NCBI RefSeq assembly: GCF_045032955.1
Contig: NZ_JBJFZU010000014.1
Coordinates: 1 to 64,000 of the forward strand
Length of the DNA: 64,000 nucleotides
Reading direction: 5' to 3'
Origin: Ornithinicoccus sp045032955
GTDB lineage: Bacteria > Actinomycetota > Actinomycetes > Actinomycetales > Dermatophilaceae
The notes under the pieces were generated by a model. It had not been told where the DNA came from. It did no database searches and worked only from the letters and a program-made list of their open reading frames with translations. Made by a program: the position numbers and the translations under genes. Position 1 is the stretch's first letter. Each line of letters opens with the position of its first letter. Positions 1-8,254 of the stretch are shown here, piece after piece.

Positions 1-1
1 G

Positions 2-127
2 TACGGCATCCCGCTGTTCGCCCACCCGGGCGTGACCGGCTTCGACTCCACCCTGGAGAACGTCCGGCCGACCTCGGTCCAGACCGGTGTCTCCTGGAAC
101 GCCGAGCAGTGGATGCGCGCCAACTGA
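2..127 (+). CDS. Peptide ABC transporter substrate-binding protein, C-terminal end (partial)
   Basis: Only the last 41 residues are in the window; the gene enters from the left. The tail contains an asparagine-rich ENVRP segment followed by WNAEQW, which resembles the extreme C-terminus of family 5 extracellular solute-binding proteins (oligopeptide/dipeptide binding). The two permeases and the double ATPase that follow on the same strand are the membrane and motor parts of the same kind of importer, so this is most likely its binding protein. Two hairpins lie directly after the stop, so it is probably transcribed separately from, and more strongly than, the membrane components. The family call rests on a short tail plus context. 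Confidence 0.7.
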   Translation, partial: YGIPLFAHPGVTGFDSTLENVRPTSVQTGVSWNAEQWMRAN

Positions 128-139
128 CGTCCCCCACCC

Positions 140-217
140 GGGCACGGTGAGCTGATCTCCGTGCCCTAGGGGTCACGTCGAACGGGGCGGGAAGGTCTCA
201 CGCCTTCCCGCCCCGTT
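140..217 (+). terminator. Tandem hairpins after the binding-protein gene
   Basis: Two perfect inverted repeats follow the stop. Bases 140-147 pair with 159-166 (8 bp), and bases 181-195 pair with 203-217 (15 bp around a 7-base loop). The second is the stronger, is G+C-rich and lacks a long T run, as is common for actinobacterial terminators. It probably ends or attenuates the transcript of the binding protein before the permease genes. Confidence 0.65.
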
Positions 218-282
218 CTGTGCCCTCCTCCCCCCGAACTCCCAGGCCGTTCTCAGCCGGCCGCGACATGCATGGTGGGCCG

Positions 283-311
283 TGGTCAAGGACCCGGCGA
301 CGGGTTAGAGT
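283..311 (+). promoter_or_regulatory. Candidate promoter of the peptide permease operon
   Basis: TGGTCA (283-288) and TAGAGT (306-311) are separated by 17 bases, with the permease start about 50 bases downstream. The -35 box is weak. It follows the tandem terminator, so a separate promoter here makes sense. Inferred from sequence only. Confidence 0.4.
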
Positions 312-362
312 CTCCCGTCAGACACACCGCCGTGACACGTGACATCCAGGAAGGTCAGCCCT

Positions 363-1895
363 GTGCTCCAGTTCATCCTCCGCAGGATCTCGGTCTCGAT
401 CCTGATCCTGTTCCTGGGATCGATGTTGATGTATTTCGCCACCATCAACGCCGGCGACCCGCTCGAAGACCTGCGTGAGTCCCGCGCCGAGAACCGCCAG
501 CAGCTGATGGACGCGCGGACCGAGGCGATGGGTCTCAACCTCCCCTGGTGGGAGCGTTACCTCGGCTGGTTCACCGGGGTCAGCAAGTGCCTGGTGCTGA
601 ACTGCGACCTGGGGGCGACCCGGGACGGCGCCGACGTGGGTTCCCTGCTGCTCGCCTCCGCGGGAGCCAGCCTGCGTCTGGTCATCGTGGCCACCTTCCT
701 CGCCATCGTCATCGGCATCACGCTGGGTGTCCTCTCCGCGATCCGGCAGTACTCCGGCTTCGACTACACCATCACCTTCAGCGCCTTCCTCTTCTTCTCG
801 CTGCCGGTCTTCTGGGCGGCGGTGCTGCTCAAGGACTTCGGCGCGATCCGCTTCAACTCCTGGATCGCCGACCCGGCGATCGCCACCACCACCATCCTCA
901 TCGTGGCGCTGCTCTTCGCGCTGGTGCTGGCCTCGGTGATGGGCGGCACGCTGAAGCGCCAGGCGATCACCTTCCTGGTGTCCGCCACGGTGATCTTCGT
1001 GGCGGTCTTCTGGTTCGACCGGATCGGCTGGTTCACCGCGCCGGCCCTCGGCATCCCGTTGATCGTCGTCGGCGGCCTGGCAGCACTGGCCTTCATGCTG
1101 GTGATGACGGTCGGACTGGCGAACCGCAAGATCATGTATGCCGGCCTCGTCACCATCGGTGTCGGCGTCGTGTCCTACTTCGCCACCCTGCCGATCCTGG
1201 ACGACCCCTCCGGCTGGCTGGTCATCCTGGGCCTGGCGGTGGTCACCGTGGGCGTCGGGCTGGCGATCGGCTGGCTGATGGGCGGCTACGACCGGCGCAC
1301 CTCCATGGCCGTGACGACCGGCACCGCGCTGGGCATGGCCTTCCTCGTCTTCATGGACAACCTGCTGCGGGCGTGGAGCGGCTTCCTGGAGCTCACCGGC
1401 ACCCGGCCGATCAGCACCATCGGCGAGAACCGGCTGATCCCGGACCGGTTCGACGGGACCTTCTGGGAGGGCATCTTCAACTGGGGTGTCCAGCTCATCC
1501 TGCCGACCATCGTGCTGACCCTCATCTCGATTGCGGCCTACAGCCGGTACACCCGTGCCTCGATGCTGGAGACGATCAACCAGGACTACATCCGGACCGC
1601 CCGGTCCAAGGGCCTGTCCGACCGGGTCGTCTTCACCAAGCACGCGCTGCGCAACGCGCTCATCCCGATCACCACGATCGTGGCCTTCGACTTCGCCTCG
1701 CTGCTGGGCGGTGCGGTGATCACCGAGACCATCTTCGGCTGGCGCGGTCTGGGGGCGATGTTCCGGGCCGGGCTCGATACCGTCGATCCGAACCCGGTGA
1801 TGGCCTACTACCTGGTGGCCGGGGGTGCGGCGGTGCTGATGAACATGATCGCCGACCTGGCCTACGCCGTGCTCGACCCGCGGATCCGGAGGTGA
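363..1895 (+). CDS. Peptide ABC transporter permease (DppB/OppB type), enlarged
   Basis: Inner-membrane permease of an oligopeptide importer. The N-terminus (LQFILRR then a long hydrophobic segment) and the binding-protein-dependent transport domain near the C-terminus are typical of DppB/OppB. The EAA coupling loop that docks to the ATPase is visible around DYIRTARSKGLSDRVVF. At 510 residues it is much longer than the usual 310-340. Residues about 195-375 add several hydrophobic segments between the first conserved membrane block and the EAA domain. I chose GTG at 363 because AGGAAGG lies at 348-354 with correct spacing; an upstream GTG at 339 is in frame but has no such site. The second permease follows after 55 bases. 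Confidence 0.88.
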   Translation: MLQFILRRISVSILILFLGSMLMYFATINAGDPLEDLRESRAENRQQLMDARTEAMGLNLPWWERYLGWFTGVSKCLVLNCDLGATRDGADVGSLLLASAGASLRLVIVATFLAIVIGITLGVLSAIRQYSGFDYTITFSAFLFFSLPVFWAAVLLKDFGAIRFNSWIADPAIATTTILIVALLFALVLASVMGGTLKRQAITFLVSATVIFVAVFWFDRIGWFTAPALGIPLIVVGGLAALAFMLVMTVGLANRKIMYAGLVTIGVGVVSYFATLPILDDPSGWLVILGLAVVTVGVGLAIGWLMGGYDRRTSMAVTTGTALGMAFLVFMDNLLRAWSGFLELTGTRPISTIGENRLIPDRFDGTFWEGIFNWGVQLILPTIVLTLISIAAYSRYTRASMLETINQDYIRTARSKGLSDRVVFTKHALRNALIPITTIVAFDFASLLGGAVITETIFGWRGLGAMFRAGLDTVDPNPVMAYYLVAGGAAVLMNMIADLAYAVLDPRIRR

Positions 1896-1950
1896 CGCGC
1901 GCCATGCAGACCCCGTTGCCCGTCCGTGAGATCTCTGTGAGGACCACCCG

Positions 1951-2946
1951 ATGACCGACCCGAACCGTCCCGACGAGCGGGACCACACCCCAGTCGCCAG
2001 CTCGGTGGAGGAGATCTACTCCGTCGAGAAGCAGATCGACCTGAACCAGAAGTCCTACTCGCAAGGCCAGCTGGTGCGGCGGCGCTTCTTCCGCCACCGG
2101 GGAGCCCTGGTGTCCCTCTTCGTGCTGGTCTTCGTCACCTTCATGGCGTTCACCTCGATCGGCTACGGCCTGATCCCCAACTGGTGGGACAAGAACTTCT
2201 ACGACGCGGGGGCCACCGTCGACGGGGGCCGGCCGACCCTGCAGCTGTGGCCGTTGCAGATCGGCGAGCACCCCTTCGGCCAGGACACCATCGGCAAGGA
2301 CTACTTCGCGCTGACGATGCGCGGCACCCAGCGCTCCCTCATCGTGGCCTTCACGGTGGGCCTGGTCTCCACCATCATCGGTACCCTCATCGGGGCCATC
2401 TCGGGCTACTACCGCGGCTGGATCGAGGCGGTCCTGATGCGGATCACCGACCTCTTCATCGTGATCCCGCTGCTGGTGCTGGCGGCCGTCTTCGGCAAGA
2501 TGGCGGACGGCGGCATCTGGCCGCTGGCGATCCTGCTCAGCGTGCTCACCTGGACGGGTCTGGCCCGGCTGGTGCGCGGTGAGGTGCTCTCCCTGCGGGA
2601 GCGCGAGTTCGTCACCGCCGCCGAGGCGATCGGCACCAGCTCCGGCCGGATCATCTTCAAGCACGTGCTGCCCAACACCGTCGGCACCATCATCGTCAGC
2701 GCCACCCTGGCCATCGCGACCACCATCCTGCTGGAGTCTGCCCTATCCTTCCTGGGCTACGGCGTCCAGCCACCGGACACCTCGCTGGGCCTGCTCATCT
2801 CGCAGTACCAGAGCGCCTTCCAGACCCGGCCCTGGCTGTTCTGGTGGCCCGGCATGATGATCCTGACGATCGCCCTGTCCGTGAACTTCCTGGGCGACGG
2901 CCTCCGTGACGCCTTCGACCCCCGTCAGAACAGGACCGCCGACTGA
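1951..2946 (+). CDS. Peptide ABC transporter permease (DppC/OppC type)
   Basis: Second permease of the peptide importer, 331 residues, normal for OppC/DppC. A cytoplasmic N-terminal stretch of about 45 residues precedes the first membrane segment (ALVSLFVLVFVTFMAF), as is usual in the family. A periplasm-facing region with HPFGQDTIGKD matches the conserved HxxGTDxxGRD region of OppC proteins. The EAA loop follows around EREFVTAAEAIGTS. The stop overlaps the start of the ATPase gene by one base (ATGA arrangement), so translation of the two is probably coupled. It should pair with the enlarged DppB-like partner just upstream. Confidence 0.92.
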   Translation: MTDPNRPDERDHTPVASSVEEIYSVEKQIDLNQKSYSQGQLVRRRFFRHRGALVSLFVLVFVTFMAFTSIGYGLIPNWWDKNFYDAGATVDGGRPTLQLWPLQIGEHPFGQDTIGKDYFALTMRGTQRSLIVAFTVGLVSTIIGTLIGAISGYYRGWIEAVLMRITDLFIVIPLLVLAAVFGKMADGGIWPLAILLSVLTWTGLARLVRGEVLSLREREFVTAAEAIGTSSGRIIFKHVLPNTVGTIIVSATLAIATTILLESALSFLGYGVQPPDTSLGLLISQYQSAFQTRPWLFWWPGMMILTIALSVNFLGDGLRDAFDPRQNRTAD

Positions 2947-4802
2947 TGACGACCACCACCCAGAGCAACTCCGGCCAGCCCGTCTACACCGGCTCCGGCA
3001 CCCCCGGCGAGGGGGAGGAGGTCGTCCTCTCGTTCGACGACGTCGACGTCCGCTTCGGCACCGAGTTCGGCAGCGTGCACGCCGTCAAGGGCGTCGACCT
3101 CCGGGTCCGCCCGGGTGAGGTCGTCGCGCTGGTCGGCGAGTCCGGGTCCGGCAAGTCCGTGACGTCGATGACCGCCCTGCGGCTGCTCCCGAGCAACGCC
3201 ACCATCGGTGGCCGGGTCACCGTCGCCGGCAAGGAGGTCGGCCGGCTCTCCGAGGCCAACATGCGCCGGCTGCGCGGCAACGACGTGGCGATGGTCTTCC
3301 AGGAGCCGATGACCGCGCTCAACCCGGTCCTCACCGTCGGCACCCAGATGGTCGAGTCGATGGAGCTGCACGGTGTCGTCCGCGGCGCGGCGGCCTGGAA
3401 GCGCGCCATCGAGCTGCTGGAGATGGTCGGCATACCCGAGCCGGACCGGCAGATGAAGAAGTACCCGCACGAGCTGTCCGGCGGTCAGCGCCAGCGCGTG
3501 GTCATCGCCATCGCGATCAGCTGCGACCCCAAGGTGATCATCGCGGACGAACCCACCACCGCCCTTGACGTGACGGTGCAGGCCGACATCCTCGACCTGC
3601 TCCGCTCGCTCAAGGACAAGCTGAACACCGGCATCCTGCTCATCACCCACAACATGGGGGTGGTGGCGGACATGGCCGACCGGGTGGCGGTGATGTTCAA
3701 GGGCGAGATCGTCGAGCGCGGCACCGTCGAGGAGGTGCTGCTGCACGCGAAGCACGACTACACCAAGGTGCTGCTGGGCTCGGTCCCCCGGATGGGGGCC
3801 GGCCGCGGTCAGATGGGCATCAGCGTCCGCGAGGAGATCGCCGAGGACGCTCCGATGGCGATCGAGCTCGACAAGCTGGTCATCGAGTACCAGCGCCTGG
3901 GCAAGTCGCCCTTCCGCGCGGTCGACGACGTCTCGTTCTCGGTGCGCCAGGGCGAGATCGTCGGGCTGGTGGGGGAGTCCGGGTCCGGCAAGAGCACCAT
4001 CGGCCGGTGCGCCCTGGGCCTGATCCCGGCCGCCAGCGGCGAGTTCCGGCTGCTCGGCCAGGACATCACCCGGATGAACCGGAAGGAGAAGAAGGCGCTG
4101 CGCCGTCGGATCGGCGTGATCTTCCAGGACCCGGCCGCCTCGCTCAACCCGCGGCTGCCGATCGGCGAGTGCATCGCCGAGCCGTTGGTCGTGCACAAGG
4201 TCGGCGACAAGAAGGCCCGCCAGCAGAAGGTCTACGAGCTGCTGGACGCGGTGCAGCTGCCGCGTGAGGTCTTCAACCGCTACCCGCACGAGGTCTCCGG
4301 TGGCCAGCGCCAGCGCATCAGCGTGGCGCGTGCCCTCACCCTGGACCCGGAGCTGCTGGTCGCCGACGAGCCGACCTCGGCCCTGGACGTCTCCGTCCAG
4401 GCCAAGGTGCTGAAGATCTTCGCCGACCTGCAGGAGCAGTTCGGCTTCGCCTGCCTCTTCATCAGCCACGACCTGGCCGTGGTCGACCTGCTCGCCCACC
4501 AGGTGGTGGTGCTGCAGAACGGCAAGGTGGTGGAGGCCGGCCCCCGGGCCCAGATCATGGAGAACCCGCGGGAGGACTACACCCAGCGGCTGATCGCCGC
4601 CGCCCCGGTCCCGGACCCGATCGAGCAGGAACGACGCCGCCGTCAGCGGCATGAGCTGCTGCGTGAGCAGGGTGAGGAGATCGTCACCTTGCACGCTGAC
4701 GCCGAGACGTTCCGCCAGTCCATCTCCGGGGGCGCCGACGTCGTCGACGTCGAGGCCGAGGGCACCGGCAGCGTCGACGACGACCCGCAGGGTCGGCGCT
4801 GA
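2946..4802 (+). CDS. Peptide ABC transporter ATP-binding protein with two fused ATPase domains (DppD-DppF type)
   Basis: A 618-residue protein with two complete ABC ATPase domains in tandem, doing the work of DppD and DppF in one chain. Domain 1 has Walker A GESGSGKS at residues 64-71, signature LSGGQ near 177 and Walker B ADEPTTALD near 200. Domain 2 has Walker A GESGSGKST near 343, signature VSGGQ near 451 and ADEPTSALDVS near 475. Both sites look intact. An oligopeptide-family C-terminal extension is recognisable after each domain (for example DYTKVLLGSVP and DYTQRLIAAAP). The start codon overlaps the permease stop. The next gene, fmt, begins only 10 bases after the stop, so read-through into fmt is likely. 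Confidence 0.93.
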   Translation: MTTTTQSNSGQPVYTGSGTPGEGEEVVLSFDDVDVRFGTEFGSVHAVKGVDLRVRPGEVVALVGESGSGKSVTSMTALRLLPSNATIGGRVTVAGKEVGRLSEANMRRLRGNDVAMVFQEPMTALNPVLTVGTQMVESMELHGVVRGAAAWKRAIELLEMVGIPEPDRQMKKYPHELSGGQRQRVVIAIAISCDPKVIIADEPTTALDVTVQADILDLLRSLKDKLNTGILLITHNMGVVADMADRVAVMFKGEIVERGTVEEVLLHAKHDYTKVLLGSVPRMGAGRGQMGISVREEIAEDAPMAIELDKLVIEYQRLGKSPFRAVDDVSFSVRQGEIVGLVGESGSGKSTIGRCALGLIPAASGEFRLLGQDITRMNRKEKKALRRRIGVIFQDPAASLNPRLPIGECIAEPLVVHKVGDKKARQQKVYELLDAVQLPREVFNRYPHEVSGGQRQRISVARALTLDPELLVADEPTSALDVSVQAKVLKIFADLQEQFGFACLFISHDLAVVDLLAHQVVVLQNGKVVEAGPRAQIMENPREDYTQRLIAAAPVPDPIEQERRRRQRHELLREQGEEIVTLHADAETFRQSISGGADVVDVEAEGTGSVDDDPQGRR

Positions 4803-4812
4803 GCCGCGCCGC

Positions 4813-5778
4813 GTGAGAGTCGTCTACGCCGGGACGCCCGAGGCCGCCGTCCCCGGGCTGCGTGCGCTGCTGGACTCCGCGCACGAGGTGGTCGGGGTGC
4901 TGACCCGTCCCGACGCACGGGCCGGCCGGGGCCGCGCGCTCCGGCCCTCGCCCGTCCGTGAGCTGGCCGAGCAGGCCGGGGTCGAGGTCTGCACCCCGCG
5001 GAGCCTGCGCGAACCGGACGCGGGTGAGCAGCTGCGGCGGTGGGCTCCGGACGTGTGCCCGGTCGTCGCCTACGGCCTGCTCGTCCCGCCGGAGCTGCTC
5101 ACCGTGCCACCGCACGGCTGGGTGAACCTGCACTTCTCGCTGCTCCCTGCCTGGCGGGGCGCGGCACCGGTGCAGCACGCGCTGCTGGCCGGGGACGACG
5201 TCACCGGTGCCGTCACCTTCACCCTCGAGGAAGGGCTGGACACCGGCCCCGTGCTGGGCCGGCTCACCGAACGGGTGCGCCCGAGGGACACCAGCGGCGA
5301 CCTTCTCGAGCGGCTCTCGACCGCCGGGGCGCAGCTGCTGGTCGCCACCCTCGACGGCCTCGAGACCGGTGCCGTGGTGGCCGAGCCACAACCGGGGGAC
5401 GGGGTCAGCCTGGCCCCCAAGATCGAGGTGGCCGATGCCCGGGTCGACTGGACCGCGCCGGCCTTCGCGGTGGACCGCAGGGTCCGGGCCTGCACGCCCG
5501 CCCCGGGCGCCTGGACCACGTGGCGTGGCGAGCGCTGCAAGCTCGGCCCCGTCGAGCCGCTCGGCACCCGCGACATGTCCGACGCCCCCGGCACGTCCGA
5601 CGGTGCCCACGTGCTCGCCCCCGGGGAGCTCCGGGTGGACCGCGACGAGGTCGCCGTCGGCACCGCCGCTGGGCCGGTGCGTCTCGGCACCGTGCAGCCG
5701 CCCGGCAAGCGGCCGATGGCTGCGGCCGACTGGGCCCGAGGTGTGCGTCCGGAGCAGGGGGAGCGGTTCGATGGCTGA
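4813..5778 (+). CDS. fmt: Methionyl-tRNA formyltransferase
   Basis: Transfers a formyl group from 10-formyltetrahydrofolate to Met-tRNAi, making the initiator fMet-tRNA. The protein has 321 residues, typical of Fmt. It begins RVVYAGTPEAAVPGL. The formyltransferase core carries the conserved NLHFSLLPAWRGAAPVQ block (catalytic Asn and His, SLLP loop) followed by the LDTGPV segment. A C-terminal domain ends in a PPGKRPM motif. I chose GTG at 4813 because the family's conserved first strand starts there; in-frame codons further upstream lie inside the ATPase gene. Its last 8 bases overlap rsmB. The order fmt-rsmB-rpe is conserved in Actinobacteria, but the peptide transporter upstream is not its usual neighbour. 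Confidence 0.95.
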   Translation: MRVVYAGTPEAAVPGLRALLDSAHEVVGVLTRPDARAGRGRALRPSPVRELAEQAGVEVCTPRSLREPDAGEQLRRWAPDVCPVVAYGLLVPPELLTVPPHGWVNLHFSLLPAWRGAAPVQHALLAGDDVTGAVTFTLEEGLDTGPVLGRLTERVRPRDTSGDLLERLSTAGAQLLVATLDGLETGAVVAEPQPGDGVSLAPKIEVADARVDWTAPAFAVDRRVRACTPAPGAWTTWRGERCKLGPVEPLGTRDMSDAPGTSDGAHVLAPGELRVDRDEVAVGTAAGPVRLGTVQPPGKRPMAAADWARGVRPEQGERFDG

Positions 5779-7246
5779 CCGGTTCGAGAGCGAGCGGCGG
5801 CAGGGTGCCCGGTCAGGGCCCCGGAAGCGGTCCGGGCAGACTCCGGCCCAGCGGGCACGGCAGGCCGACCCGGCCCGGGACGTCGCCTACCGGGTGGTGC
5901 GCGCCGTCGACACCGAGGAGGCCTTCGCCAACCTGGTGCTGCCCTCCGCGATCCGGGAGGCACGGCTCGACACCCGGGACGCGGCCTTCGCCACCGAGCT
6001 GACCTACGGCACCCTGCGGATGCAGGGGTTCTACGACGCGGTCATCGCCGTCGCCGCGGACCGCCCCACCGCCGGGGTCGACGCCCCCGTGCGAGACGTG
6101 CTGCGCCTGGGCGCGCACCAGCTGCTGGGGATGCGCGTCCCCGACCACGCCGCCGTCAGCGCCACCGTCGCGCTGGCCCGACAGCACGTGAGCCAGGGGG
6201 CCGGCGGCTTCGTCAACGCCGTCCTGCGCCGGGTCAGCGAACGGGACCGTCAGACCTGGGTGGCCAGGGTGACCGAGGAGGTCGCCGACCCGGTGGACCG
6301 GCTGTCGTTGGAGCACTCGCACCCGGTCTGGGTGGTCCGGGCGCTGCGCGCGGCGCTGATCACCTGGCGCGGGGCGGAGGCCGCCGAGGCGGAGCTGCCG
6401 GCCCTGCTGGCCGCGCACAACGAGCCCGGCCCGTTGACCCTGGCGGCCCGCCCCGGGCTGGTCGAGGACGACGAGCTGACCCTGGCCGGCGCCGTGCCGA
6501 TGGACGTCGCGTCCACCGCCTGGCTGCTGCCGGGGGGTGACCCCGGTGCCCTGGCTGCCGTCCGCGACGGCCGGGTGGCCGTGCAGGACGCCGGCTCCCA
6601 GCTGCTGACCCTGGCCCTCACCGCGGCACCCCTGGAGGGCCGGGACGAGCGCTGGCTGGACCTGTGCGCCGGGCCAGGGGGAAAGGCCGGTCTGCTGGCC
6701 GCCGAGGCACTCCGGCGGGGCGCCTCCCTGCGGGCGCACGAGGTGAGCGAGCACCGGGCCGAGCTGGTCCGGCATACCCTGTCCGGGGCCGTGGCCGCCG
6801 GGGCCCGAGTCGAGGTGAGCGTCGGCGACGGGCGCGAGCTGGGTGCCGAGGAGCCGGGGAGCTACGACCGGGTGCTGGTGGACGCGCCGTGCACCGGGCT
6901 GGGTGCGCTGCGCCGTCGGTCCGAGGCGCGCTGGCGCCGGTCCCCGCAGGACCTGGCCACGCTCGGCCCGTTGCAGCGTCAGCTGCTGACCTCCGCGGTG
7001 GAGGCCACCCGCCCCGGTGGTCTCATCGCCTACGCCACCTGCTCGCCGCACCTGGCCGAGACGCAGCTGGTGGTCCGGGACGTGCTCAAGGCCCGCGAGG
7101 ACCTGACCCTGGAGGACGTGCGGCCCTGGCTGCGGGACCGTGCCGGTGAGCGTCTCGGGGACACCGGGGACGAGCCGTACGCCCAGCTCTGGCCCCACCT
7201 GCACGGCACGGACGGCATGTTCGTCGCGCTGCTGCGCCGCGGCTAG
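5771..7246 (+). CDS. rsmB: 16S rRNA (cytosine-967-C5)-methyltransferase RsmB-like
   Basis: SAM-dependent RNA cytosine-C5 methyltransferase of 491 residues (Fmu/Sun family). An N-terminal NusB-like helical domain (about residues 30-170, with DAAFATELTYGTLR) is followed by the methyltransferase domain. The SAM-binding motif DLCAGPGGKAG is near residue 297. The catalytic cysteine motif DAPCTGLGALRRR is near residue 370, and the second cysteine lies in YATCSPHLAETQ near residue 420. The start ATG lies inside the end of fmt, an 8-base overlap, so translation is coupled. The N-terminal 40 residues are basic and variable. The rpe gene begins 10 bases after the stop. Confidence 0.94.
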   Translation: MADRFESERRQGARSGPRKRSGQTPAQRARQADPARDVAYRVVRAVDTEEAFANLVLPSAIREARLDTRDAAFATELTYGTLRMQGFYDAVIAVAADRPTAGVDAPVRDVLRLGAHQLLGMRVPDHAAVSATVALARQHVSQGAGGFVNAVLRRVSERDRQTWVARVTEEVADPVDRLSLEHSHPVWVVRALRAALITWRGAEAAEAELPALLAAHNEPGPLTLAARPGLVEDDELTLAGAVPMDVASTAWLLPGGDPGALAAVRDGRVAVQDAGSQLLTLALTAAPLEGRDERWLDLCAGPGGKAGLLAAEALRRGASLRAHEVSEHRAELVRHTLSGAVAAGARVEVSVGDGRELGAEEPGSYDRVLVDAPCTGLGALRRRSEARWRRSPQDLATLGPLQRQLLTSAVEATRPGGLIAYATCSPHLAETQLVVRDVLKAREDLTLEDVRPWLRDRAGERLGDTGDEPYAQLWPHLHGTDGMFVALLRRG

Positions 7247-7249
7247 GGT
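7244..7249 (+). promoter_or_regulatory. -10 box of a leaderless rpe promoter
   Basis: TAGGGT overlaps the rsmB stop codon and ends 7 bases before the rpe ATG. This is the spacing expected when transcription starts at the start codon itself. rpe may therefore be transcribed independently of fmt-rsmB. No clear -35 box is visible. Confidence 0.5.
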
Positions 7250-7256
7250 GGCCGCC

Positions 7257-7931
7257 ATGAGCGACTCGCCGCTGCAGATCAGCCCGTCGATCCTGGCCGC
7301 CGACTTCGCCGACCTGCGCGCCGGCCTCGAGGCGATCGCCACCGCGGACTGGGCGCACGTCGACGTGATGGACAACCACTTCGTGCCCAACCTCACCCTG
7401 GGCCGACCGGTGGTGGAGGCCCTCGCCCGGGTGAGCCCGGTGCCGCTGGACTGCCACCTGATGATCGAGGACCCGGACCGGTGGGCGCCCGGGTATGCCG
7501 AGGCCGGAGCGGGGTCGGTGACCTTCCACGTGGAGGCGGCCACCGACCCGGTCGCCACCGCGCGCGCCATCCGGTCCGAGGGGGCCAGGGCCGCCGTGGC
7601 GCTGAAGCCCGGGACTCCCTTCGCCCCCTACCGCGACCTGCTGGACGAGGTGGACATGGTGCTGGTGATGACCGTGGAGCCGGGCTTCGGCGGGCAGTCC
7701 TTCATGACGGACCAGCTCGCCAAGGTCCGGCAGGTCCGGGAGGCCGTCTCCCGCCGCGGCGGCGAGATCTGGGTGCAGGTCGACGGGGGAGTGGCGCAGG
7801 ACACGATCGGGGCCTGCGTCGAGGCGGGAGCCGACGTCTTCGTCGCCGGGTCGGCGGTCTACGGCGCCGAGGACGTGGCCGCGGCGGTCGCCGGCCTGCG
7901 GGCCACCGCCGCCGCGCACCGCTGCGGCTGA
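7257..7931 (+). CDS. rpe: Ribulose-phosphate 3-epimerase
   Basis: Interconverts ribulose 5-phosphate and xylulose 5-phosphate in the pentose phosphate pathway. The 224-residue TIM barrel shows ISPSILAADFADL at the N-terminus, the metal/catalytic His-Asp motif HVDVMDNHFVPNLT (residues about 35-48), DCHLMIEDP, the phosphate-binding MTVEPGFGGQSF and the VDGGV motif carrying the second catalytic Asp. I chose ATG at 7257 because the conserved N-terminus follows immediately and a -10 box sits 7 bases upstream. In many actinobacteria the riboflavin biosynthesis operon follows rpe; here an FMN riboswitch and a transporter gene take that place. Confidence 0.96.
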   Translation: MSDSPLQISPSILAADFADLRAGLEAIATADWAHVDVMDNHFVPNLTLGRPVVEALARVSPVPLDCHLMIEDPDRWAPGYAEAGAGSVTFHVEAATDPVATARAIRSEGARAAVALKPGTPFAPYRDLLDEVDMVLVMTVEPGFGGQSFMTDQLAKVRQVREAVSRRGGEIWVQVDGGVAQDTIGACVEAGADVFVAGSAVYGAEDVAAAVAGLRATAAAHRCG

Positions 7932-7989
7932 CAGGGCCATCGACAGGGCGGCCCGCACACCCGGTGGGGCGTAGCATGGTCCGTGCACA

Positions 7990-8114
7990 CGTGCTCCGGG
8001 GTCGGTGAAAATCCGAGCCGGCGGTCATAGTCCGCGACCCGTCCGCCACCAGCGGTCGGTTGACCTGGTGGAACTCCAGGACCGACAGTCACAGTCTGGA
8101 TGGGAGGCAGCACG
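7990..8114 (+). promoter_or_regulatory. FMN riboswitch (RFN element)
   Basis: The conserved core of the flavin mononucleotide aptamer is readable from 7990. It includes the GGTGAAAATCC segment, GCCGGCGGTCATAGTCCG, the GTGGAACTCC arm, then CCGACAGTCACAGTCTGGATG and the closing strand. The outer P1 helix forms between CGTGCT (7990-7995) and AGCACG (8109-8114). FMN binding to this RNA normally lowers expression of riboflavin synthesis or uptake genes. The next gene is a PnuC-fold transporter, so this switch controls riboflavin uptake. The aptamer matches the known consensus closely; the mode of control (transcription or translation) is less certain. Confidence 0.95.
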
Positions 8115-8212
8115 CGGGCCGTTCGTCGGCGGTGTGCGGTCCTCGGTGACCGGCGCCGGTCGGTCGGCGGCGCGCCTCCTCCACGCAGCTGCACCCCCGG
8201 CGCCGACACCCG

Positions 8213-8233
8213 GCGAGGGGCAGGTCCCCTCGC
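8213..8233 (+). promoter_or_regulatory. Hairpin between FMN aptamer and ribM start (expression platform candidate)
   Basis: GCGAGGGG (8213-8220) pairs perfectly with CCCCTCGC (8226-8233) around a 5-base loop. It ends 9 bases before the ribosome binding site GGAGG (8243-8247). A CCTCCTCC run at 8175-8182 could pair with that GGAGG. Together they form a plausible switch between an open and a sequestered ribosome binding site. No T run follows, so translational control seems likelier than termination. Inference from base pairing only. Confidence 0.45.
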
Positions 8234-8254
8234 GTGACGACCGGAGGACCCGCG

